This document shows positions 7,981-16,313 of a stretch of DNA of 40,265 nucleotides, in pieces (the first letter of the stretch is position 1; every line of letters begins with the position of its first letter). The stretch covers positions 1 through 40,265 of the forward strand of contig NZ_JALKFZ020000198.1 in the NCBI RefSeq assembly GCF_023243075.1. The letters are read 5' to 3'. Source of the DNA: Frankia sp. AiPa1 (lineage in GTDB: Bacteria; Actinomycetota; Actinomycetes; Frankiales; Frankiaceae). A model generated the notes under the pieces. The model was not told the DNA's origin and ran no database searches. It worked only from the letters and a program-made list of their open reading frames with translations. Made by a program: the position numbers and the translations under genes.

Positions 7981-8744
7981 CGGTTCTGGAAGTCACCGAT
8001 CTGCATGCCAAACACGGCCTTCTGCACGCGGTCCGCGGGATCTCGCTCGCGCTCGCTGAGGGCGAGACGCTCGCGCTCGTCGGTGCCAACGGATCAGGGA
8101 AAACCACGCTGCTGCGAACCATCGCCGGAGCACACCCCGCAGAGAAGGGACGTGTCCGCCTCGACGGAGTAGACATCACCTCTGTACCTGCCCATCATCG
8201 CGTGCGCCGCGGGCTGGCCCTGGTGCCCGAGGGCCGCCGCTTGTTCCCCGAGCTCACCGTCCTGGAGAACCTCCAGGTGGCTGGACGGCGCGGTCGGCGC
8301 GGTGAATGGACGATCGATACCGTCCTCGACGCCTTCCCCGTGCTGCGGCCGATCACGCGAAAGCAGGCGTCGCAGATATCCGGGGGCCAGCAGCAGGCCG
8401 CCGCGATCGCGCGTGCCCTGATGACGAACCCGCGCGTCCTGCTCATCGACGAGGTCTCGCTCGGCCTTGCCCCCGTCGCGGTGGACGCCGTGTACGAGTC
8501 GCTGACCCGCCTGCTGGGCTCAGGCGCGACCGTCGTGCTCGTCGAGCAGGACCTCGAACGCGCACTGTCGGTCAGCCAACGCGTGATGTGCGTGCTCGAA
8601 GGCCACGTCGCCCTTGCTGCCGCCACACCTGACATCACCCGTGACCAGGTGACCGCCGCCTACTTCGGAGTCCGGTCCGCCACGGCGCCCGCACCCACCG
8701 CGGGCACAGCCACCTCGCTCCACGCTGAAATAGGGACACCGTGA
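7977..8744 (+). CDS. livF: ABC transporter ATP-binding protein, LivF type
   Basis: A 255-residue ATPase with Walker A GANGSGKTT, Q-loop region VPEGRRLFPELTVLENL (typical of LivF), signature ISGGQQQ, Walker B VLLIDEVSLGLAP and H-loop region VVLVEQDL (Gln-Asp in place of the usual His, as in LivF proteins). ATGA overlap with LivG and GTGA overlap with the permease gene show strict translational coupling. A Thr/Ala/Pro-rich tail of about 20 residues follows the conserved domain. Confidence 0.9.
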   Translation: MTVLEVTDLHAKHGLLHAVRGISLALAEGETLALVGANGSGKTTLLRTIAGAHPAEKGRVRLDGVDITSVPAHHRVRRGLALVPEGRRLFPELTVLENLQVAGRRGRRGEWTIDTVLDAFPVLRPITRKQASQISGGQQQAAAIARALMTNPRVLLIDEVSLGLAPVAVDAVYESLTRLLGSGATVVLVEQDLERALSVSQRVMCVLEGHVALAAATPDITRDQVTAAYFGVRSATAPAPTAGTATSLHAEIGTP

Positions 8745-9619
8745 ACATCGTCAATGCCATTGTGCAGGGAATCTTCCTAGGCAGTCTGTACGCGTTACTG
8801 GCGTGCGGACTGTCACTGATCTTCGGCGTCATGCGGATCATCAACCTCGCGCACGGCGACCTCGCGATCCTCGGGGCCTTCCTGGTCTGGGTCGTCACCG
8901 ACAAGACAGGCATCTCACCGTTCATCGCCCTCCTGCTGGTTCTCCCCGTCATGCTGGCCGTGGGATACGCCCTGCAACGCACTGTCCTCGCCCGCAGTCT
9001 CCGCGGTGGCCCGCTGGTCCCCCTCCTGACGACCTTCGGCCTGTCGATCGTGCTGCAGAACGGGTTCCTCCAGGTCTTCTCCCCGGACGTCCACTCACTC
9101 GGGTCCAATGTCGGGACCCTGTCGACCGGAAGCTGGAAGCTGACCTCCGACCTGTCGATCCCCTATCTGGGCGTCGTACTGCTCGTCGTGTCGGTCGCGG
9201 TCCTGGGTGGACTGCACTACACGCTGCGCGCCACCGCGTTCGGCAGGGAGATGCGGGCCACCGCGCAGGACCCGGACACCGCGGGCCTGGTCGGCATCCC
9301 AGCCTCCGCGATATACGCCCGAGCGGTCGCGATCGCCGTCGCGACCGCGGGCATCGCGGGCGCCTTCCTCGCCATCCGGTCCTCCTTCGGCCCAGCCAGC
9401 GGCCCCGCACAGTTGATCTTCGCGTTCGAAGCGGTCATCATCGGCGGCCTCGGCTCACTCTGGGGGACGCTCGTCGGCGGCATCGTCCTCGGCGTGGCGC
9501 AGACCATCGGAGCGACCATCGATCCGCAATACTCGATCCTTACCGGCCACCTGGTATTCCTGCTGGCACTCGTGGTTCCGCGCGTCAAGGCCACAGCGCC
9601 CCGGAAGGCATTCGCATGA
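8741..9619 (+). CDS. livH: ABC transporter permease, LivH type
   Basis: A 292-residue membrane protein beginning with GTG at 8741. The N terminus 'NAIVQGIFLGSLYALLACGLSLIFGVMRIINLAHGD' region is the classic LivH opening, including the NLAHG motif. The 'EAVIIGGLGSLWGTLVGGIVLG' segment near the C terminus is the coupling-loop signature. About eight hydrophobic spans are visible. It forms the membrane channel with LivM in the cytoplasmic membrane. Confidence 0.92.
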   Translation: MNIVNAIVQGIFLGSLYALLACGLSLIFGVMRIINLAHGDLAILGAFLVWVVTDKTGISPFIALLLVLPVMLAVGYALQRTVLARSLRGGPLVPLLTTFGLSIVLQNGFLQVFSPDVHSLGSNVGTLSTGSWKLTSDLSIPYLGVVLLVVSVAVLGGLHYTLRATAFGREMRATAQDPDTAGLVGIPASAIYARAVAIAVATAGIAGAFLAIRSSFGPASGPAQLIFAFEAVIIGGLGSLWGTLVGGIVLGVAQTIGATIDPQYSILTGHLVFLLALVVPRVKATAPRKAFA

Positions 9620-10665
9620 CCACCGCACCTGCCGCGACCCGGCCAGCCGGGAACCCGACCCAACTTCGTATTACCCGTTCGACATCGGCGTCGCGAATCA
9701 CCTCGGGAGTCCTCCTGGCGGTCGGGGTCGGCTTGTTCGCCGTTCCCACCCTGTTTGGGACCAACGCTGTCGTGCAGTTGACCAGCCTGTTCATCTACAT
9801 GATCCTGGCGGTCATGTGGAATGCCCTGGCTGGATACGGCGGCATGGTTTCGGTCGGTCAGCAGGCCTTCATCGGTTTCGGCGCCTACGCGACGATCTGG
9901 CTGACTCAGCACGGCGTCTCCCCGTTCCCGGCGATGGTGCTCGCCGCCGTGTCCGCCGCGGTTCTCGCGGCGCTCGTCGCACTCCTCGTGTTGCAGCTCA
10001 AGGGTGGACAGCTGGCGGTCGGCACCTGGGTGATCGCCGAAGCGCTGGGACTTCTGATAGTGCTCGACACAGGTCTCGGCGGAGGCACCGGCATCTCGCT
10101 GCAGGGGTTGAATTCGTACACCCCGGAATTGCGGCACGCCTACATCTACTGGCTGACGCTGACCTTCCTACTCGCTATACTGGGCGCGCTTTTTCTCCTG
10201 CTCCGACTGAAGACCGGCGCCGCGCTCCAGGCAATCCGGGACGACGAGGAGGCGGCGGCCTCCCTTGGCGTCCGGGTCCGGCCGCTGAAGTTCGGCATCT
10301 TCGTTCTCGCCGGGTTCGGCTGCGGCGCCGCCGGGGCGCTCATCCTCGCGAACACACTGTTCATCCAGCCACAGTCGATCTTCGGAGTGCAGTACTCCGC
10401 GTACATGATCTTCATGGTCCTGGTGGGCGGCCTCGGAACCTTCGAGGGGCCGATCCTCGGCGCGATCATCTTCTTCGTCGCCCAGCAGCAGTTCGCCGAC
10501 CAGGGAGCCTGGTATCTCATCGGCCTGGGAGCCGTCGCGGTCCTGTTCGCGCTCTTCCTGCCCCGCGGCCTGTGGACAGTCGTCAGCGACCGTCTGCCGG
10601 TCCAACTGCCGCTTGGCTATCGTCTGTCGACGTCCCATCCGAGTATGAAGGAGCAACACGGCTGA
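9616..10665 (+). CDS. livM: ABC transporter permease, LivM type
   Basis: A 349-residue membrane protein starting at ATG 9616 in ATGA overlap with LivH. After a polar N-terminal tail of about 30 residues come multiple hydrophobic spans, the LivM-type 'GYGGMVSVGQQAFIGFGAY' segment, 'AIRDDEEAAASLGVRV' and 'MVLVGGLGTFEGPILGAIIFF' coupling region. Its stop overlaps the start of the following aldehyde dehydrogenase by one base, so transport and oxidation are cotranscribed. Confidence 0.92.
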   Translation: MTTAPAATRPAGNPTQLRITRSTSASRITSGVLLAVGVGLFAVPTLFGTNAVVQLTSLFIYMILAVMWNALAGYGGMVSVGQQAFIGFGAYATIWLTQHGVSPFPAMVLAAVSAAVLAALVALLVLQLKGGQLAVGTWVIAEALGLLIVLDTGLGGGTGISLQGLNSYTPELRHAYIYWLTLTFLLAILGALFLLLRLKTGAALQAIRDDEEAAASLGVRVRPLKFGIFVLAGFGCGAAGALILANTLFIQPQSIFGVQYSAYMIFMVLVGGLGTFEGPILGAIIFFVAQQQFADQGAWYLIGLGAVAVLFALFLPRGLWTVVSDRLPVQLPLGYRLSTSHPSMKEQHG

Positions 10666-12173
10666 TGACCCGGTCCGCGGCCCGAGATGACACGCAGCAC
10701 GACAGCGCGAGCGGCGGACCCGGGGCCATACGTCACTACATCGACGGCCAGTGGATCGACGCCGCCAACGGCCGCACCTACGACAGCCACAACCCGTGGA
10801 CCGCGGCGGCCATCGCGACCGTGGCCGCCGGTGACGCGGACGACACCCATGCGGCGATCGACGCGGCGCACCGGGCGTTCGCGCACTGGTCCGATACGCC
10901 ACCACACGAGCGCCAAGGAATCCTCCTGCGTGCGGCAGACACAGTCGAGCGGCGGCGCGACGAGGTCATGGTCCTGCTGGCCCGCGAGACCGGATGTGGC
11001 CGTCATTTCGCGGAGGTGCAGATTCGTTTCGCGGTGTCCCTCCTCCGGCAGAGCGCGGCGTTGCCGTACGCCGCCACGGGCCAGATGTTGCCGTCCGACC
11101 AGCCAGGAGTGAGCTCGGTGGCGGTCCGCCGGCCGGTCGGCGTGGTCGGTGCGATCGCGCCGTGGAACGCGTCGCTGATCCTTTCTGCCCGGGCGATCGT
11201 CGGGCCGCTGGCGGTCGGCAACACCGTCGTCCTCAAACCTTCGGAGGAGGCTCCCCACACGGGCGGCGCCCTGTGGGCGGAGGTATTCGAGCAGGCAGGC
11301 CTGCCGCCCGGCGTGCTCAACGTCATCACACACGCACCGGGCGAGGCGAGCTTCATCGGCGACGAACTGTTGGCCAACCCGCTCGTGCGGCGGATCAACT
11401 TCACGGGATCAACCGCGACCGGTCGCCGGCTCGCCGAGGCAGCCGGCCGCCACCTCAAACGGCTCGTCCTCCAGCTTGGTGGGCAGAATCCACTGCTGGT
11501 GCTCGCCGGCGTCGACCTCGACTACGCGGTCAACGCCGCGGCCTATGGCGCATTCGTGCACCAAGGGCAGGTGTGCATGTGTGCACGACGGATTTTCGTG
11601 GAGGAGGCGATAGCGGCGGAGTTCTCCGAACGCTTCGCGGCGAAGGTGGCGGGCCTACCGATGGGCGACCCTGAAGATCCCCACACGGTCATCGGCCCCG
11701 TCATCAACCACTGGGCGCTGTCGCTGCTGACCCGCCGCGTCGAGGAGGCGGTCGAACGAGGAGCACGGGTCCTGGCCGGCGGGGTCCCCGCACCGCCGTG
11801 CTACCCGGCGACCGTCCTCACGGGCGTACCCGACGACGTCGAGCTGGCGTTCGACGAGACGTTCGGACCTGTCGTTGTCCTCGACGTCGTCGGAGATCGC
11901 GATGAGGCCGTCGCACGCGCCAACTCCTCCGCGTTCGGGCTCGCCGCGGGCGTCCTGGCCGCTGGTCCCCAGGAAGGTCTCGAAGTAGCGCGCCAGCTCC
12001 AGGCCGGGATCATCCACGTCAACGATCAACCAGTGAACGACGAACCTCGGATGCCGTTCGGGGGCGTCAAGGACAGCGGCTGGGGTCGTTTCGGTGTGGG
12101 GTTCGCGATCGAGGAGTTCACCGAGCCGCAGTGGATTACTGTTCGCCACAAGGCTCGCCAGTTCCCTTTTTAG
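10665..12173 (+). CDS. Aldehyde dehydrogenase family protein with Glu-to-Gln change at the general-base site
   Basis: A 502-residue aldehyde dehydrogenase, last gene of the transporter operon (TGATG overlap with LivM). Oxyanion-site Asn168 (APWNAS), FTGST (247-251 region) and the nucleophile Cys304 (VHQGQVCM) are present, and the C terminus 'QWITVRH...FPF' is like the vanillin/benzaldehyde branch. At the position of the conserved general-base Glu (LELGG in the paralogue at 3366) the codon is CAG at 11472-11474, giving Gln270 in VLQLGGQNP. That Glu normally activates the deacylating water and the Cys, so activity may be slow, or a different reaction (for example CoA-dependent or ester-forming) may be favoured; this is inference. 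Some subfamily members may share the Gln. It is not simply a duplicate of the 3366-4823 gene. Confidence 0.87.
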   Translation: MTRSAARDDTQHDSASGGPGAIRHYIDGQWIDAANGRTYDSHNPWTAAAIATVAAGDADDTHAAIDAAHRAFAHWSDTPPHERQGILLRAADTVERRRDEVMVLLARETGCGRHFAEVQIRFAVSLLRQSAALPYAATGQMLPSDQPGVSSVAVRRPVGVVGAIAPWNASLILSARAIVGPLAVGNTVVLKPSEEAPHTGGALWAEVFEQAGLPPGVLNVITHAPGEASFIGDELLANPLVRRINFTGSTATGRRLAEAAGRHLKRLVLQLGGQNPLLVLAGVDLDYAVNAAAYGAFVHQGQVCMCARRIFVEEAIAAEFSERFAAKVAGLPMGDPEDPHTVIGPVINHWALSLLTRRVEEAVERGARVLAGGVPAPPCYPATVLTGVPDDVELAFDETFGPVVVLDVVGDRDEAVARANSSAFGLAAGVLAAGPQEGLEVARQLQAGIIHVNDQPVNDEPRMPFGGVKDSGWGRFGVGFAIEEFTEPQWITVRHKARQFPF

Positions 12174-12234
12174 TATCCGCTGTGCCAACGGCGCCGACTG
12201 CTCCGACGGCCGCTGAGGCATACGAATACGGCTG

Positions 12235-13116
12235 CTACGGGCCGGCCAGGGCGTCGAGAAGGTCTTCGGCCCCGTGGGCGATCCCGATGGCGCGGTCGTC
12301 GAGCTCGGCGGGCAGCTGGGGGTGCTCGGGGTTGATCCGGACGAGACGGCCGTGCGGCCTGGCGGCGGTCAGGCGTTCCATGGGCCAGCGAATCACGCTG
12401 GGAGTGTTGTAGCCGCTTCCGATGTCGAGGACGAGGAGCCGCTCGTCGACCGGGCCCGCGTTGATCCACTGCTGGAGGCGGCGCCCGGTGGGCAGGTGGG
12501 GGTCGCCGATGTATTCGGGCCCCTTACGCACGTTGAGGAACACCTCGCCGCCGCAGTGCGGACAGGCGGGGATCGCGTTCGGGTCGACGACCTGCCCGGT
12601 GGCCGGGTCGTAGACGGCGCACGCGGCGCGGATCATGGCCTCGCTGGGCCAGGTCTCCCGGGTGCAGGGTGTCTCGCACTGGTAGAGGCCATAGTCGCCT
12701 TGCGGGGTGAAGACACGGTCGGCGTCGAAGCCGTTGCGGGGAAAGAGCGCGTCGACGTTGCTGGTGATGACGAAGTGATCCCGGTCGCCGATCAGCTGCC
12801 GTAGCCGCTCGTAGACCTTGTGGGGGCCGGCGCTGAACCGGATGTCGGCGACGTGGGTGGCCCAGTAGCCCCACAGCAGCGCCGGCGGCAGGGGCATGCC
12901 GATGAGCTGGTAGCGGGCGCGCAGGCCGAGGCGGTGCAGCGCGGGAAACAGTTCCGCGAAGCGTGCGGTGTCGGTGTAGTCGTAGCCGGCGGCGGCGGAC
13001 AGGCCGGCGCCGGCGCCGATGAGGACGCGATCGGCCTCGGTCAGCCACTCCTGGACTACCTCGACGGCAGCGGCCAGGTCCGTGCGGGTGGGGACGGATG
13101 GGGGTCGAGAAGTCAT
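12235..13116 (-). CDS. Class M-like sirtuin (Sir2-family ADP-ribosyltransferase/deacylase)
   Basis: A 293-residue Sir2-fold protein. NAD-binding GAGLS (36-40) and TSNVD (118-122) are present, as are two zinc-binding Cys pairs (Cys147/Cys151 and Cys185/Cys188). The catalytic His of ordinary sirtuins is replaced by Gln139 (FTPQGDYG), which matches the class M sirtuins described as protein ADP-ribosyltransferases in lipoyl-linked operons. It overlaps by ATGA with an upstream macrodomain gene, the usual partner that removes the ADP-ribose. The other members of the described operon (a GcvH-like carrier and a lipoate ligase) are not in the window. The start ATG at 13116 is set by this overlap. Activity type is inferred from family, not shown. 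Confidence 0.88.
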   Translation of the reverse strand: MTSRPPSVPTRTDLAAAVEVVQEWLTEADRVLIGAGAGLSAAAGYDYTDTARFAELFPALHRLGLRARYQLIGMPLPPALLWGYWATHVADIRFSAGPHKVYERLRQLIGDRDHFVITSNVDALFPRNGFDADRVFTPQGDYGLYQCETPCTRETWPSEAMIRAACAVYDPATGQVVDPNAIPACPHCGGEVFLNVRKGPEYIGDPHLPTGRRLQQWINAGPVDERLLVLDIGSGYNTPSVIRWPMERLTAARPHGRLVRINPEHPQLPAELDDRAIGIAHGAEDLLDALAGP

Positions 13117-14054
13117 GACGGACGTTCCCCTGCGCTGAGTGCCTGTTGGTAGATGTGCAGGTCGTCGTGGTCGTAGACGTCGAAGACGACGCGATGTAGG
13201 CGGCCGGGGTGTGCGTTGAGCCAGTCGGCGACGGTGGCAAGTGCGACACGGGCGGCGAGCGGCTTGGGGTAGCCGAACAGGCCGGTGCTGATCGAGCAGA
13301 ACGCGACCGTCCGGATTCCGGCGATCTCGGCAGCCAGATCGAGGCAGGACCGGTAGGACGAGGCCAGCGCCGCGGCGTGCGCGGGCCGCACCGTCCCGTT
13401 GACGATCGGCCCGACGGTGTGCAGCACGTAGCCGGCGGGCAGATGATAGCCACGGGTGATCTTGGCGGTACCGGTTGGTTCCGGGCCGCTCTGCGCGCTG
13501 AGGAGCGTGTGGCAGTCTTCGCGCAGACGTGGGCCCGCGGCGGCGTGGATCACGTTGTCGACGCAGCGGTGCGCCGGCTGGAAGCAGCCGAGCAGGCCGC
13601 TGTTGGCCGGGTTGACGATCGCGTCGGCATGCAGCGCGGTGATGTCGCCGCGCCATACCGCCGTTGTCGCCGCAGCGGGATACCCGGTCTCGGGATGCTG
13701 CTCGGCGACGGTCGGGAGGGAATTGATCTCGACGGTCGGTCTCTGGGCGCGCTCGCCGCTGAGCAGCGCGTCGAGTAAGGGCACGGCCGCTGCCGGCAGC
13801 GGGCCAGGTTCCCTGAGGGTCAGCAGCGCCCGCAGCAGCGCCCGGCCGCGGCCGGTCTCGACGGCAGCCCTCACCTGCTCTGCGCTGACGCCGAGCCGGG
13901 CCACGGAGCTGTCCGTGGTGAGCAGGCTGAGCAGCTCGCGGACCAGATCGTCCCAGGCCTGCGACGAGGCCGGAGCGGCTGCCGGTTGGAAGCGCCGGTC
14001 AAGGTTCAGCGCCTCGCGGTAGGCACTGAGCGCGAGCAGACGACTGGTGGGCAT
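13113..14054 (-). CDS. Zinc-type macrodomain protein-ADP-ribose hydrolase
   Basis: A 313-residue protein with an N-terminal helical region (about 1-125) and a C-terminal macrodomain (about 130-313). GDITALHADAIVNPANS is the ADP-ribose-binding core, and GCFQPAHRCVDN supplies Cys157, His162 and Cys164, the zinc-ligand pattern of the macrodomains that partner class M sirtuins. Such enzymes remove ADP-ribose from proteins. The start chosen is ATG 14054, preceded by GGAG six bases away on the minus strand; a longer in-frame ATG at 14129 overlaps the upstream gene and lacks a ribosome-binding site. It overlaps the sirtuin by ATGA, so the two are made together as writer and eraser. Confidence 0.88.
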   Translation of the reverse strand: MPTSRLLALSAYREALNLDRRFQPAAAPASSQAWDDLVRELLSLLTTDSSVARLGVSAEQVRAAVETGRGRALLRALLTLREPGPLPAAAVPLLDALLSGERAQRPTVEINSLPTVAEQHPETGYPAAATTAVWRGDITALHADAIVNPANSGLLGCFQPAHRCVDNVIHAAAGPRLREDCHTLLSAQSGPEPTGTAKITRGYHLPAGYVLHTVGPIVNGTVRPAHAAALASSYRSCLDLAAEIAGIRTVAFCSISTGLFGYPKPLAARVALATVADWLNAHPGRLHRVVFDVYDHDDLHIYQQALSAGERPS

Positions 14055-14109
14055 CACGCACTCCGCGGACGACAGTGGCTCGTCCGAGACCGACCCCGGC
14101 GCACGGTAG

Positions 14110-14868
14110 TCAGAACAGGCCGTTGCCATGTGGCAGCTCGGCCGGGATCTCCGGCGTGACGTCCCAATGCTCCACGATCTTGCCGCCGTCGACCCGGAAC
14201 AGGTCGTAGAACGCAGTCGGGGTCGCCCCGAAGCGTCCCTCGGAGACGGTCAGCACGAAACTACCCTCGGCCACAACGCGGTGCACGGTGTCGTAGACCA
14301 TGGTGATGCCCTGCTCGGCGAGAGCGCCCAGAGCCGTGGCGAGGCCGTCGAGGTTGTCGCCGATCCCGGTGTTGTGCTGCCAGTACTGCTCGGTGCTGAG
14401 GTAGTCGGTGACTGTGTCGACCTTGCCGCCCTTGAGCACGGACTCGACGAACCCGACGACAAGAGCCCGGTTGGCCTCCGTCGCGTCGAGGTCTGCCACC
14501 TCGGTCGGGCCGTCGGTCTGTGACCGGCCGGAGACCGTCTTCTCGACGACCGGCGCCAACGCGTCCCAGTGCTCGGCCAGCTGGTCGCCCTCGACCCGGA
14601 AGATGTCGAAGGCGACCAGCGGCTCCGGGCCGAAGCCGTGGTATGTGCCGTGTAGCGCGACGAGGTCACCGTCGGCGAGAACCCGGTGCAGCTCGTAGCG
14701 GAATCCCGCGGGCAGGCCTGTGACCAGCGCCCGCAGCCCCTCTGGACCATCGGGCACCAGCGCGCTGTGCTGGCGGTAGGTCGAGGCGACCCACCGGTCG
14801 ACGGCAGACGGATCACGGTCGCCGAACAACTGCCCGGCGGCCGTCAGAACGACGTCCTTAGCGGTCAT
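14110..14868 (-). CDS. Tandem SnoaL-like (NTF2-fold) protein
   Basis: A 252-residue protein made of two SnoaL/NTF2-like domains: about 1-110 (YRQHSALVPDGPEGL... then FDIFRVEGDQLAEHWDALAP) and about 130-245 (YWQHNTGIGDNLDGL... then YDLFRVDGGKIVEHWDV). The repeated 'Y-x-QHN' and 'D-x-FRV-x-G-x-I-x-EHWD' motifs mark both halves. Proteins of this fold include ketosteroid isomerase-like enzymes and polyketide cyclases; the substrate is unknown. The start ATG at 14868 is followed tail-ward by the macrodomain gene 55 bases on, and it diverges from an AraC regulator across 140 bases, which probably controls it. Confidence 0.85.
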   Translation of the reverse strand: MTAKDVVLTAAGQLFGDRDPSAVDRWVASTYRQHSALVPDGPEGLRALVTGLPAGFRYELHRVLADGDLVALHGTYHGFGPEPLVAFDIFRVEGDQLAEHWDALAPVVEKTVSGRSQTDGPTEVADLDATEANRALVVGFVESVLKGGKVDTVTDYLSTEQYWQHNTGIGDNLDGLATALGALAEQGITMVYDTVHRVVAEGSFVLTVSEGRFGATPTAFYDLFRVDGGKIVEHWDVTPEIPAELPHGNGLF

Positions 14869-14950
14869 GGTGTGCTCCTCAGCATGACGATGATGGGAGG
14901 CGCGCCGCGGCAGCCAACACCTGCCGTAACAGAACCCCCGCCCTGTGCTC

Positions 14951-14968
14951 CTTAGGTCAAACCTTAAG
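14951..14968. promoter_or_regulatory. Imperfect dyad in the SnoaL/AraC divergent promoter
   Basis: CTTAGGT-CAA-ACCTTAAG is an inverted repeat with one bulged T, in an AT-richer patch of the 140-base divergent gap. It is a candidate site for the AraC regulator or part of a promoter; no direct support. Confidence 0.3.
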
Positions 14969-15008
14969 AGTGCGCGGCCGGAACACCCCAGTAGGCTCGT
15001 GACTCGCG

Positions 15009-15905
15009 ATGGTGAAAATCCGACACGCAGCGAGCGGGGACATCCGCGATCTCGGCTTCGTTCCGCCGGCCGGCACCCCGGTCGGCGCCGAGGTACTGGA
15101 TCTCGGCCGGCTCCGCTCCCGCGCCAGCCACAGACTTCTCGCCGTCCCGCAACGCCCGGCGTTCCACCACCTGCTCACGCTCAGCCGCGGGATTTTGCGG
15201 CACACCGTCGACTTCACCAGCTACACCCTCGAACCGGGCATGTGGATGTGGGTCCGGCCCGGCCAGGTCCAGCAATGGGGCCAGCTCGCCGACCTGGACG
15301 GCACACTGATCCTCTTCCAGCCCGAGTTCCTCGATCCCGACACCGTCGCGACAGCCCGCCCGGATGACCCGCACGCGCCCGTCGTCTACGAACCGGTCGG
15401 CGATGACCGAGATCGGCTGACCGAATCCATCGGACACCTCGCCCACGCGTTCACCGCGCCTGGACGGCTACCCCTCGACGTACGGCAAGCCGTGCTGCGG
15501 CACCTGCTCGCGGTGCTCCTGCTACGCCTCACCCACCTCGACGCCGTACCCGGCCAACCCGCTCCCGAACCGAACCACACCTTCGCGCGATTCCGCGACG
15601 CGGTGGAACGCGACTTCACCCGCACCCGCCGGCTCGAGGACTACGCCCGCGCACTCGGCTACTCCACCCGTACGTTGTCCCGCGCGACCCAGGCTGCGGC
15701 CGGCATCAACGCCAAGGACTACATCGACCGCCGAACCATCCTCGAAGCCCGCCGGCTTCTCGCGCACAGCGACAACAGCGCAGCGCAGATCGCCGCCCGG
15801 CTCGGGTTCACCAGCGCGACGAACTTCAACAAGTATTTCCACCAGCGCACCGGCAGCACACCGATCGGCTTCCGCACCGCGGTCCACAGCGACTATCAGC
15901 CATGA
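15009..15905 (+). CDS. AraC-family transcriptional regulator
   Basis: A 298-residue regulator with an N-terminal cupin-like sensor domain (about 25-140, containing 'HHLLTLSRGILRHTVDF' and 'GMWMWVRPGQVQQWGQ') and a C-terminal double helix-turn-helix (about 195-295). The HTH includes 'RLEDYARALGYSTRTLSRAT' and 'SAAQIAARLGFTSATNFNKYF', the standard AraC/XylS patterns. It diverges from the SnoaL gene, its most likely target, and ends 84 bases before the pcaR pseudogene. Effector unknown. Confidence 0.9.
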   Translation: MVKIRHAASGDIRDLGFVPPAGTPVGAEVLDLGRLRSRASHRLLAVPQRPAFHHLLTLSRGILRHTVDFTSYTLEPGMWMWVRPGQVQQWGQLADLDGTLILFQPEFLDPDTVATARPDDPHAPVVYEPVGDDRDRLTESIGHLAHAFTAPGRLPLDVRQAVLRHLLAVLLLRLTHLDAVPGQPAPEPNHTFARFRDAVERDFTRTRRLEDYARALGYSTRTLSRATQAAAGINAKDYIDRRTILEARRLLAHSDNSAAQIAARLGFTSATNFNKYFHQRTGSTPIGFRTAVHSDYQP

Positions 15906-15988
15906 CCGGCGTTCACCCGGTCGCACGGATCAAGGCGGCGGTTCTCTGCGCGCCGTCCTTGTGCCTGGCGGTGACAGGGCTGTCGCGC

Positions 15989-16303
15989 CGTCTCGGTGCC
16001 GAGCTGGCGTGAGATCCCTGCGGCAGCTACCTGGAGCGCGGTTTCCCGACGCCGGTGGTGTGCATCGGCAGGGTCGATCCCACCGAGCTCACGACAGGTA
16101 CCGAGGCCCGGCCCGCCATCCGTTCCAGGTAGAGCACCTCCTGGCCGTCGCGGCCAGATGGACCGTGGCGCGGGTGGCGGCAGCTCCGCCCGCCGCGCGA
16201 CGTCCGACAGCGACAGCCGGGTGTGGTGCTCGTCGAACGCCGCGAAGATCGCCATGATCCGCTCCACGACGGTCGCCCCCGGGCTGCTCGTGTTTCCTGC
16301 CAC
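15989..16303 (-). pseudogene. Decayed copy of the pca IclR regulator (pcaR-like)
   Basis: From a GTG at 16303 the minus strand reads VAGNTSSPGATVVERIMAIF, then AAFDEHHTRLSLSDVARRAE, then LPPPAP, closely following the intact PcaR at 24693 (MAGNTGTPGATVTGRIMSIL...). After that, similarity continues only by changing frame: ATRATVHLA in a second frame, VLYLERMAGRASVPVVSSVG, then STLPMHTTGVGKP in a third, then LQVAAAGISRQLG back in the first. Roughly half the gene is missing, in at least two deletions. It cannot make a full IclR protein. It is divergent from intact pcaH, the usual place of a pca regulator, and its operator (16314-16330) is still intact. Confidence 0.85.
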
Positions 16304-16313
16304 GAGGACCAGT

